A stretch of DNA of 64,000 nt from Halobium salinum (GTDB lineage: Archaea; Halobacteriota; Halobacteria; Halobacteriales; Haloferacaceae), in contig NZ_JAODIW010000008.1 of assembly GCF_026586625.1 (NCBI RefSeq), positions 553,811-617,810 on the forward strand, written 5' to 3'. Positions 18,407 to 25,863 of this stretch are shown one piece after another; the first letter of the stretch is position 1, and each line of letters begins with the position of its first letter. The notes below the pieces were generated by a model. That model saw only the letters and a program-made list of their open reading frames with translations. It did no database searches and was not told the origin of the DNA. A program made the position numbers and the translations under genes.

Positions 18407-20272
18407 TCAGTTCCGGAACGGCCCTTCCGGGTCCAGCAGGTGGGTGAGGGCCTCGACGTACGAGCCGACCTCGTAGGCGCCCTTGAAGTTCTGGTCCGGA
18501 ACGGAGAGCCGGCCGCCGGTCGTCACGAAGCGCATCGGGACGCCGATGCCCGAGCGCTCGACGAGGTCGGCGTCGAGGTCGTTGTTGCCGTACATCCACG
18601 ACATCGCCCGGAGGACGGCGGTGGAGAAGTCGCGCGCCCCGCCCGCCCGCGTGTAGTGGGCGACGGCGTTGACGAAGAACGTCTGGTGGCACTCGAAGAG
18701 GAGTTTCCAGTACGACGGGCGCGAGGCGCCGAGGCGCTCCCGTAGCTCACCCCACGCTCCGCGCTTCGCTCCCACGTCCGTCCAGAGAAAGGCGCCGTCG
18801 GGGCGCATCCGCCGCTCCACGGTGCGTTCGAGCACGTCGCCGGCGAGGGGGACGAACGCCGGCGCGTCCGTCACGTCGGCGGCGCGGCACAACCCCCACA
18901 GCGCGTACATCTGGTTCTGGTGACGCTCGGTCGTCCCGTTGTCGAACCGGAACAGCCCCGACTCCCAGTCGTGCCGGTCGGCGATGGCGTCGAGCGCGGC
19001 GTCGAGCGCCTCGCCGACGTCCCCGTCGCCCGTCCGCTCGTACAGTTCGGCCCAGCCGCAGGCGAGCAGACTGTCCTCGGCGTGCGAGAAGTCGAAGTCG
19101 TCGCGGTCGCGGGTGTGTTCGAACAGGGCGCGGGCGGTCGCGAGGTGGTCGTCGCCGACGGCGGCGTCGTCCCCCCCGAGCGCGTCGCTCGCCAGTGTGA
19201 ACGCCCCCACGAGCGGCCCGAGCGCGTAGCTCGGCATCCCGTCGAGCCGGTCGTCCTCGACGCGGGCGGCGAACCCGGCGAGCGCCGACCGGAGCTTCGC
19301 GTCGAAGCGGTCGTCGCCGAGGGGAGAGGCTCGCCAGCGCGCGATGCCGAGGAGGGCGAACGGCGCGTATCGGTGGAGTACGCGGTCGTCGCGGGTCCAC
19401 TCGCACGGGCGACCGTCGTCGCCGAGGTCGTAGTCGAGCGCCCGAATCAGCCCGCCCTCGCTGCCGCCGTCGGCAGCGCCCGCGTCCCAGAACCCGTTCT
19501 CCGCCACGGGACGGAAGAGGCAGTCGAGCGCGTCGTCGAGGTAGCCGGCGTAGTCGACGGGTTCGGCGCCGAACAGGAGGTAGGAGGCGTCGTCCCAGTC
19601 ACCCCACGACTCGAAGTGGTCCGTGAGCGCGCGCTCGGCCGCGACGACGGGGCGCTGCAGGTCGTCGGGAAGGGAGTTGACGACGAGGTTCGCCTTGTAG
19701 GGGAGCTGGTAGATGAGGTCCTGGTCGGCGAGCGTCCAGTCGGTGTCAGCGGGGGTCTCCGAGCCGGTGGGAGTCAGCAGCGAGAGCGCCTCGTCCGGCG
19801 AGTAGTAGCGGTACTTCCCCTTCCCGGTGACGGCGTAGGGCGAGCGGTGCGTCGGCGTCGAGAAGACGAACCGGCCGTCGTCGGCGAGCACCCGGCGGAC
19901 CTCTTCCGTCAGGGTCGCTACGTCGAGAAACGGCCAGTCGTAGGGACCGATGGAGACGGCGCCGTCGAAGGCGTCGTCCGCGAACGGGAGGGCGGGCGCC
20001 TCGGGGTCGACGACGACCGAGTCGTCCACGTCGTCGCCGGCGACCTCACGGGCGTAGGCCGCCGCCCCGTCGGCGAAGTCGACGCGCGTCACGCGCTCCG
20101 CGTCGAGACCCATCGTGACGTTCGCCTCCGACGCGAGGTCCAGGACGCGCTCGCGGTGGCCGAGTTGGTCCCACGCCGCGAGGCGTTCGGCGTCCCGGAG
20201 ATACTGGAGGTTGGGGCCGGCGGGCGGCTGTTTCACCCAGCGCTTCAGCGTCTCGCTTCGGGTGTCGTCCAT
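18407..20272 (-). CDS. Methyltransferase fused to an alpha/alpha-barrel-like C-terminal domain
   Basis: A 621-residue fusion. Residues about 25-200 are a degenerate class I methyltransferase: RERVLDLASEANVTMGLDA replaces the glycine-rich loop, then VTRVDFADGAAAYA, LPFADDAFDGAVSIGPYDW and VRRVLADDGRFVFSTP. Residues about 240-615 are helical with repeating Trp/Tyr/His motifs (HRYAPFALLGIARWRAS, DFSHAEDSLLACGWAELYERTGD, GLFRFDNGTTERHQNQMYALWG, YWKLLFECHQTFFVNAV), like the six-hairpin toroids of glycan-processing enzymes. The loss of GxGxG in motif I makes SAM binding uncertain. Its place in the glycan locus suggests sugar methylation or polymer processing, which is inference. Confidence 0.72.
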   Translation of the reverse strand: MDDTRSETLKRWVKQPPAGPNLQYLRDAERLAAWDQLGHRERVLDLASEANVTMGLDAERVTRVDFADGAAAYAREVAGDDVDDSVVVDPEAPALPFADDAFDGAVSIGPYDWPFLDVATLTEEVRRVLADDGRFVFSTPTHRSPYAVTGKGKYRYYSPDEALSLLTPTGSETPADTDWTLADQDLIYQLPYKANLVVNSLPDDLQRPVVAAERALTDHFESWGDWDDASYLLFGAEPVDYAGYLDDALDCLFRPVAENGFWDAGAADGGSEGGLIRALDYDLGDDGRPCEWTRDDRVLHRYAPFALLGIARWRASPLGDDRFDAKLRSALAGFAARVEDDRLDGMPSYALGPLVGAFTLASDALGGDDAAVGDDHLATARALFEHTRDRDDFDFSHAEDSLLACGWAELYERTGDGDVGEALDAALDAIADRHDWESGLFRFDNGTTERHQNQMYALWGLCRAADVTDAPAFVPLAGDVLERTVERRMRPDGAFLWTDVGAKRGAWGELRERLGASRPSYWKLLFECHQTFFVNAVAHYTRAGGARDFSTAVLRAMSWMYGNNDLDADLVERSGIGVPMRFVTTGGRLSVPDQNFKGAYEVGSYVEALTHLLDPEGPFRN

Positions 20273-20482
20273 TTTTCGGGCGTTCTCGGGGCTGTGGGAT
20301 AGGTGTTTGTGGTTCGGGTGGTCGTGTCAGTGGGTCTCGGCGTACCAGCGGTCGGGTAGGTGTGGGCACTCTCGAAAGCCCCCGGCCTCTCGGAATCCCA
20401 CCCCGCCGGTTGGCCGGCCGAGCGTCGAGGTGTCTCTGAACGGTGTGTACGGCCCGAAAAGTCGGTTCTGCCGGGCGTCCGC

Positions 20483-20923
20483 CTATGCCGGCATCTCGAC
20501 GCCGAGCTGTTCGAACAGCGACGCCATCGTGGTGAAGTCCTTCATCTCGGCGACGCGGCCGCCCTCGATTCGTCGGAAGCTGAACCCGTCGGTCTCGACC
20601 GTCCTCCCGGTCGGTTCGATGCCGCGGAAGGTCGCCTCGTGGGTCCCGCGGAACGTCCACCAGACCATCGCGGTGTCGCCGTCGACGAGCATCTCGTTGA
20701 CGAGCGTGACGGCGTCGGGGAACGCGGCGTCCCACTCGCGGTGGAGCTCTTTCGTCGCCTCCCGGCCGACGAGCGGCGCGTCGTCACCCGTCCGGTGGGT
20801 GCCGACGACCACGTCCTCGGCGTAGAGGTCGTCGATGGCGTCGATTCGCTCGCCGCTCCACACCTCGTCGATTTCGCGCTGTACGACCGCTCGCGTCTGC
20901 TCGGTTCTCGTTCCTGTCGACAT
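20483..20923 (-). CDS. SnoaL-like ester cyclase family protein
   Basis: A 146-residue NTF2-like-fold protein of the SnoaL/ester-cyclase group. Landmarks are EIDEVWSGERIDAIDDLYAED, VVVGTHRTGDDAPLVG, a DAVTLVNEMLVDGDTAMVWWTFRGTH block and the typical closing VETDGFSFRRIEGGRVAEMKDF with a C-terminal LFEQLGV. Family members often act on small polyketide-like or unknown substrates, and many have no assigned reaction. It lies inside the glycan locus but its relation to it is unclear. A second, distant paralogue is at 45331-45819. Confidence 0.85.
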   Translation of the reverse strand: MSTGTRTEQTRAVVQREIDEVWSGERIDAIDDLYAEDVVVGTHRTGDDAPLVGREATKELHREWDAAFPDAVTLVNEMLVDGDTAMVWWTFRGTHEATFRGIEPTGRTVETDGFSFRRIEGGRVAEMKDFTTMASLFEQLGVEMPA

Positions 20924-21036
20924 GGTCCCTCCCGTGTGGTGTCCGGCCGTCGGACCGTCCGCCCCGTCGGCGGCGACGCCCGAGACGCGGGTGGAGACAC
21001 GCCGAGCGATATCTTAACGGTTTGTAACGACGGGCC

Positions 21037-21125
21037 GAACAGTCGGAGAATCGGAACGAGTCGGGCGGTCGGAGAATCGGGACGGGCCGGACGGTCGGAG
21101 AACTGGTGCGGGTCGGGCGGTAGCC
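21037..21125. repeat. 26-base tandem repeat, about 3.4 units
   Basis: Three 26-base units (21037-21062, 21063-21088, 21089-21114) and a partial fourth (21115-21125) share a core g-cggtcggaga-ctgg/atcgg-acggg. The array sits between the start of the SnoaL-like gene and the end of the flippase gene. It is non-coding in all likelihood and resembles tandem slippage rather than a CRISPR, since there are no spacers. Confidence 0.75.
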
Positions 21126-21141
21126 GGGGCCGGACACCGAC

Positions 21142-22575
21142 CTACCAGGGAGCGATTCGCGTAACGCTCCGGCGGATGGTTCCGTTGGTGACGACACCGA
21201 GGCCGTAGACGACGATGCCGGTGCCGACCAGTGCGACGAATCCGGGTATCGACTCGCCGTCGACGACCGACCCCAGGGCGTAGACGATGCCGCCCATGGT
21301 GGCGGCGGCGCCGACCTGCCAGGCGAGCGACCGGGCGTCGATGGTGAGGTCGATGTACCGCCGGAGGTAGTACACCTGCGTGATGGCGGCGATGGTGGCC
21401 GTCGACACCGTCGCCGCGGCGGCGCCGAACATCCCGTACTGCGGGACGAGCAGGAGGTTGAGCCCGACGTTCGAGGTGAGGGTGACGGCGTTCGTCCAGA
21501 ACACGTGCTCCGGGCGGTCGATACCGAGGAGGGTGTTCTGCGTGATCTGTTTCACCGCCTGAGCGATCTGTCCGCCGAGCAGGAGCACGAGCACCGTCGC
21601 CCCGGCGGCGGCGTACTCGTCGATACCGTAGACGACCCGGAACACCTCCTCGCCGACGACGAGGGCGCCGACGAGCGTCGGGATGACGAGCACGAGCGCG
21701 AACGTCAGCGACGTGCGGAACGCCTGCTCGATGCGTCCGAGGTTGCCGTTCTCGTGCCAGCGGGTCATCGCCGGCATCATCGTGGTGCCGATGACCTGTG
21801 CGGCCATCAGCGTCACCAGACTCAACTGCCACGCCACCTCGTAGGTGCCGACGATGGCCTTCGACGCCAACGCGGCGAGGATGAGCGTATCCGCCCAACT
21901 GTAGGCGAGTTCGCTCACGTTCATCCCGATGGTGAACTTCGAGAAGCCGAAGAGGCTCTCCACGGAGTCGCGACTCGGCACGGTCAGTCGGATGCCGGTG
22001 TTCAACAGCACGTAGCCGGCGAGGACGCTCGCGACGACGCCGACGAGGTAGCCGTACACGAGCCCGATGGCGTCGAATCCCACCAGGAGGAACCCGACGC
22101 TGGCGCCGACGCGGACCAGCTGGGCGACGAGTTCGACGACCGCGGTCGCGGCGATGCGGCCCTCCCCGCGGAGGCCGGCGATAAACAGCCGGTTGGCGAT
22201 AGCCAACGCGATGGCGACCACCGCGAGAGAGGCCGTGATGGCCCCGAGTTCGACGTACGCGCCGAGTTGTGGGGCGATGGCGTAGATGACCGCCGAGGTT
22301 ATCGCGAAGGGGACGACCGAGAGCGCGAGGGCGGCCGTCAGAACCCGTCCGCGACCGTGGACGTCCTCGGCCTGACTCACCCGTTTGGTCACGGCCTCGG
22401 GGACGCCGAACTGGGAGGCGACGCCGGCGACCATCACGACCGTCTGGAACGTGATGTATATCCCGAATCCGGCGGCGCCGACCTTCCACGTGAAGTACGC
22501 GACGCTGGCGAAGCCGACGACCCGCGCGATTACGCGGGACGCGAAGAGCGCCGCACTGTCCCTGTCTACGTCCAT
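21142..22575 (-). CDS. Polysaccharide flippase, Wzx/MATE-like (lipid-linked glycan translocation)
   Basis: A 477-residue membrane protein with roughly 12-14 hydrophobic segments, of the oligosaccharidyl-lipid flippase/polysaccharide biosynthesis family. It begins MDVDRDSAALFASRVIARVVGFASVAYFTWKVGAAGFG, as Wzx-like proteins do, with GVASQFGVPEAVTKRVSQAED soon after, and TVLVLLLGGQIAQAVKQITQNTLLGI in the C-terminal half. It would flip lipid-linked oligosaccharides across the cytoplasmic membrane, as inferred for AglR in Haloferax. The ATG at 22575 is chosen because the upstream leader is not membrane-like. It is divergent from the DegT gene. Confidence 0.9.
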   Translation of the reverse strand: MDVDRDSAALFASRVIARVVGFASVAYFTWKVGAAGFGIYITFQTVVMVAGVASQFGVPEAVTKRVSQAEDVHGRGRVLTAALALSVVPFAITSAVIYAIAPQLGAYVELGAITASLAVVAIALAIANRLFIAGLRGEGRIAATAVVELVAQLVRVGASVGFLLVGFDAIGLVYGYLVGVVASVLAGYVLLNTGIRLTVPSRDSVESLFGFSKFTIGMNVSELAYSWADTLILAALASKAIVGTYEVAWQLSLVTLMAAQVIGTTMMPAMTRWHENGNLGRIEQAFRTSLTFALVLVIPTLVGALVVGEEVFRVVYGIDEYAAAGATVLVLLLGGQIAQAVKQITQNTLLGIDRPEHVFWTNAVTLTSNVGLNLLLVPQYGMFGAAAATVSTATIAAITQVYYLRRYIDLTIDARSLAWQVGAAATMGGIVYALGSVVDGESIPGFVALVGTGIVVYGLGVVTNGTIRRSVTRIAPW

Positions 22576-22749
22576 CTTGCGGTGACACCCGGTCGACGGG
22601 CGAACGGCCCGGTCTGTCGGCACCTCGCTTTCCCGACGGAATAGCGTTGCCTTCCGCTCTCGCCGCGTCAGGGGGCCGCATGGTGGAACTCGGACAGGTC
22701 ACGGCCGGGTCGGCGGAGCCGTGGCCGAGGAACGATGGGCCGGTAAGCA

Positions 22750-22759
22750 AGACATAAAC
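22750..22759 (+). promoter_or_regulatory. TATA box of the aminotransferase-dehydrogenase operon
   Basis: The sequence agacataaac is the only AT-rich block near the ATG at 22784. Its centre is about 28 bases upstream, implying a leaderless transcript for the DegT and Gfo/Idh/MocA genes. Confidence 0.55.
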
Positions 22760-22783
22760 GCTTCGGATGAGAGCATCTTCAGG

Positions 22784-23935
22784 ATGACCGAACCGGTGCC
22801 GTTCACGGACGTGTACGTCGACGACGACATCGTCGAACGCGTGGGAGACGTGCTCGAAGGGAAGCGCTGGGTCAAGGGCCCGGAGACCGAGGCGTTCGAA
22901 GACGAGTTCGCCGCCGAGTGCGGCGTCGACCACGCAGTCGGCGTCAACAGCGGGACCGCCGCGCTGTTGCTCGCGATGAAGGCCGTCGGCGTCGGCGAGG
23001 GCGACACCGTCCTCGTGCCGGCACACACCTTCTTCGCGACGGTGAGCCCCGCGCTCGAACTCGGCGCCGAACCGGTGTTCGTCGACGCCGACCCCGACAC
23101 CTACGGGATGGACCCCGACGACCTCGCGCGGAAGGCCGAGGGCCGCGACGTGACGGCCGTCGTCCCCGTCCACCTTTACGGCCAGCCCACGGCGATGGGC
23201 GAGATTCGGGCCGTCGCCGACGAGCACGATGCCGCCGTCGTCGAGGACGCCTGCCAGGCGCACTTCGCGACGTACGACGGGGACGCCGCCGGCAGTCTCG
23301 GCGACGTGGGCTGTTTCTCCTTCTACCCCTCGAAGAACATGACCGTCGGCGGCGACGGCGGGATGCTCGTCACCGACGACGACGACCTCGCCGCGGCCGC
23401 CCGCGAACTCCGCAACCACGGCCGGAACCCGGAGGGCGAGCACGTCCGCCTCGGCCTGAACTGGCGCCTCGACGAGATCAAGGCCGCCGTCGGCCGCGAA
23501 CAGTTGGGCCACATCCACGAGTGGAACGCGGGCCGACGCGAGGCCGCCGGGTGGTACGAAGCGCGCCTCGCCGACGTGGACGAGGTCGAGACGCCGGTCG
23601 TCCGCGACGACGCCGAACACGTCTACCACCTCTACGTCGTGCAGGTGCCCGACCGCGACGCGCTCCGTGAGAAGTTGGAGTCGAAGGACATCGGGACGGG
23701 TATTCACTACGCGACGCCGGCCCACCGCCACGAGGCCGTCGCGCCGTACGTCGACGAGGCGAACGCCGACGCCCCCGAGGCCGAACGGCTCGTCGACCGC
23801 ATCCTCTCGCTCCCGATGCATCCGCGCATCACCGAGGCGGAGGTCGAGCGCGTCTGTGACGTCGTCGAGGCCCACTACGCGGACGCCGAAGGAACCGAAC
23901 CGACGGAGCCGGTCCCGGACGGAGGCGAGCGGTGA
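22784..23935 (+). CDS. DegT/DnrJ/EryC1/StrS family sugar aminotransferase
   Basis: A 383-residue PLP-dependent enzyme that aminates keto-sugar nucleotides. It shows VLEGKRWVKGPETEAFEDEFA, GVNSGTAALLLAMKA (phosphate loop), PAHTFFATVSPAL, VPVHLYGQ, VVEDACQAH with Asp155 contacting the PLP ring nitrogen, FSFYPSKNMTVGGDGG with Lys184 as the Schiff-base lysine, and the C-terminal GIHYATPAH. These are canonical for the family (WbpE, WlbC, DesV type). Its stop codon overlaps the next gene's start by four bases (GTGA), so the pair is translationally coupled. With that dehydrogenase it would install an amino group, probably at C3 of a UDP-HexNAc uronate; this is inference from context. Confidence 0.94.
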   Translation: MTEPVPFTDVYVDDDIVERVGDVLEGKRWVKGPETEAFEDEFAAECGVDHAVGVNSGTAALLLAMKAVGVGEGDTVLVPAHTFFATVSPALELGAEPVFVDADPDTYGMDPDDLARKAEGRDVTAVVPVHLYGQPTAMGEIRAVADEHDAAVVEDACQAHFATYDGDAAGSLGDVGCFSFYPSKNMTVGGDGGMLVTDDDDLAAAARELRNHGRNPEGEHVRLGLNWRLDEIKAAVGREQLGHIHEWNAGRREAAGWYEARLADVDEVETPVVRDDAEHVYHLYVVQVPDRDALREKLESKDIGTGIHYATPAHRHEAVAPYVDEANADAPEAERLVDRILSLPMHPRITEAEVERVCDVVEAHYADAEGTEPTEPVPDGGER

Positions 23936-24984
23936 AGTACGCCGTCGTCGGCGCCGGCTACTGGGGCGAGAACCACGTCCGCGTCGGTGCCGAACTGCGC
24001 GACGCCGGGGCGATAGACGAACTCGTCGTCTGCGACGTGGACGAGCGCCGGGCGGGCGAACTCGCGAGCACCTACGGCGCCGAACTGGAGACCGACCCCG
24101 GGGCGCTCCCCGACCGCGGCGTCGACGCCGCGACGGTGGCGACGCCGTCGACGACCCACCGCGAGGTGGCGACGGACCTGCTCTCGCGCGAGGTCGACCT
24201 GCTCGTCGAGAAGCCCCTCGCGCTCGACGCCGAGAACGCGTGGGCCATCGTCGACAGCGCGAACGAACACGACCGCGTGCTCGGCGTCGGGCACATCTTC
24301 AGACACCACCCGGCGCTCTGTGAACTGAAGCGACGCATCGACCGCGGCGAACTGGGCGATCTGAAGTACCTCAACACGAGTCGGTTCTCCTTCCGGGTGC
24401 CCCGCCAGACCACCGGCGCGCTCCACTCGCTCGCGGTCCACGACGTCGACGTGTTCGGCTGGCTGGTTGGTCACCGGCCGGCGCAGGTGTACTGCCAGCT
24501 CGACCGCATCATCCGCGACGACATCGACGAGACCGCGACGCTCCTCCTCGAGTACGACGGCGACGGCGGCGGCGACCACGTCGACCCGGAGGGCGTGACC
24601 GGCGTCATCAACTCCTCCTGGCAGGTGCCGACGTTCGGGAAGTCCCGGCACCTCTCGGTCGTCGGGAGCGAGCGGGCCGCCTACCTCGACTACCTCGAGC
24701 CGAGCAAACTCGAACTGTACGACGCCCGCGTCGTCACCGAACGCGACGGGGCGCTCCGCGCCCGCGACGAGGGCCACACCGTCCACGAGGTCGAGAACTA
24801 CGAGCCGCTGAAGCGCGAGGTGGAGGACTTCCTGACCGCCGTCGCCGAACGCGGCACCCCCGTCGCCGACGGGCGCGTCGGCGCCAGGGCGGTCGAACTG
24901 CTGGACCGGGCGGTCGCCTCCAACAGGCGCGGCGAGGCGGTGCCGGTCGACGCGCGCGACGAGGCGGTCCCGCTGGACGACTGA
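23932..24984 (+). CDS. Gfo/Idh/MocA family sugar dehydrogenase
   Basis: A 350-residue NAD(P)-dependent oxidoreductase. It opens with a GTG and VKYAVVGAGYWGENHVRVGAEL, a Rossmann motif with the YWG signature of the WlbA/WbpB group, and continues VCDVDERRAGELAS, VATPSTTHREVATDLL, the catalytic-lysine motif LLVEKPLALD, GVGHIFRHHPA, and LHSLAVHDVDVFGWLVG with the catalytic His. WbpB/WlbA oxidise the C3 hydroxyl of UDP-GlcNAc uronate for amination by a DegT enzyme. The overlap with the DegT gene and the WecC-like gene 6 kb away fit that pathway. The exact substrate is inferred. It converges with the formyltransferase gene at 25015, only 30 bases away. Confidence 0.92.
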   Translation: MKYAVVGAGYWGENHVRVGAELRDAGAIDELVVCDVDERRAGELASTYGAELETDPGALPDRGVDAATVATPSTTHREVATDLLSREVDLLVEKPLALDAENAWAIVDSANEHDRVLGVGHIFRHHPALCELKRRIDRGELGDLKYLNTSRFSFRVPRQTTGALHSLAVHDVDVFGWLVGHRPAQVYCQLDRIIRDDIDETATLLLEYDGDGGGDHVDPEGVTGVINSSWQVPTFGKSRHLSVVGSERAAYLDYLEPSKLELYDARVVTERDGALRARDEGHTVHEVENYEPLKREVEDFLTAVAERGTPVADGRVGARAVELLDRAVASNRRGEAVPVDARDEAVPLDD

Positions 24985-25014
24985 TACCGCCGGTCGGCTC
25001 CCGTCGCCGTTCGG

Positions 25015-25818
25015 CTACGGATTCGGCTCCTCGTACCCGCTCGTCGTGAGGTACACCGTCCGGCCGCCGAGTTCGGTGTGCGCCGGCTCGTGGGGCGGGA
25101 AGTCGAGCGAGCGGACCCTGTCGTACAGTTCGAGTTCCGCCTCGGGGTCGTCCTCGGCGGCCGCCAACTCGGCGGCGGGAATCAGCTTCTCGCCGTCGAG
25201 GCTGGCCTTGGAGTAGTAGTACCGTTCGCCGTCGAACTCGTCCTGTGGCGTCCCCATCCCGTGGACCGCTCCGGAGACGATGGCGGGCAGGAGCTCCTCG
25301 AACAGTTCGACGGAGACGGTCTCGGTGCGATCGTACAGCGTGCGGGCGGTGTCGGTCTCCCGGATGTCGAGGAACTTCCGGGCGACGATGTCGCCGGCGT
25401 CGACCTTCTCGACCATGAAGTGCATCGTGGTGCCGTACTGCCAGTGGTCGTCCGGTCGCGCGTTCCGGATGGCGTGGGTGAACATGTTCGCACCCCGATA
25501 GCGGGGGAGTTCGGCCTGGTGGAGGTTGAGCGCCCCCTCCGCGGGGTGGTCGAGCAGGTCGCCGTCGAGGACGTTCGGGTAGTGCACCGAGAGGAGCCAG
25601 TCCACCTCGACGTCGAGCAGGTCGCGTTCGTCCTCGACCGGGCGCACGTCCAAGCCGTGGTCGGTGGCGCGGTCCCACAGGGAGCCGTCCCACCAGCCGT
25701 CGTAGTCGGCGGGGTAGGTGACGACGAGGTCGACGGACACCTCCGGATGGTCGACGAGGCGGTCGAGACAGCGCTCGCCGAGCGGGTGGCTGCCGAAGAA
25801 CGCGACGCTGGTTGGCAT
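25015..25818 (-). CDS. Sugar N-formyltransferase-like protein (FMT fold)
   Basis: A 267-residue formyltransferase that would use 10-formyltetrahydrofolate. The catalytic triad of the family is visible: Asn98 and His100 in GALNLHQAELPRYRG, and Asp143 in KVDAGDIVARK. The N-terminus is MPTSVAFFGSHPLGERCLDRL. The protein is shorter than methionyl-tRNA formyltransferase and lacks its OB-fold C-terminus, which fits sugar formyltransferases (WbtJ, FdtF, ArnA N-domain). Archaea do not formylate initiator tRNA, which also argues for a sugar substrate. Neighbouring amino-sugar genes suggest a UDP-amino-uronate. It lies 45 bases downstream of the TrmB gene on the same strand. The ATG at 25818 is chosen; an earlier start adds nine residues. 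Confidence 0.85.
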   Translation of the reverse strand: MPTSVAFFGSHPLGERCLDRLVDHPEVSVDLVVTYPADYDGWWDGSLWDRATDHGLDVRPVEDERDLLDVEVDWLLSVHYPNVLDGDLLDHPAEGALNLHQAELPRYRGANMFTHAIRNARPDDHWQYGTTMHFMVEKVDAGDIVARKFLDIRETDTARTLYDRTETVSVELFEELLPAIVSGAVHGMGTPQDEFDGERYYYSKASLDGEKLIPAAELAAAEDDPEAELELYDRVRSLDFPPHEPAHTELGGRTVYLTTSGYEEPNP

Positions 25819-25863
25819 GTGGGGGTCGACGGGGGGCCGGAGCAAAACCGTTTGGAGCGGAGT

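Noticed and set aside
20366-20400. cgaaagcccccggcc as a fourth copy of the hairpin repeat
   Set aside because: Only the first dozen bases resemble the repeat base; no matching stem or loop follows.
21014-23875. A very long open frame on the minus strand overlapping the flippase and aminotransferase genes
   Set aside because: It runs opposite to and through well-supported genes, is arginine/proline-rich rather than acidic, and matches no family. High GC removes stop codons in antisense frames.
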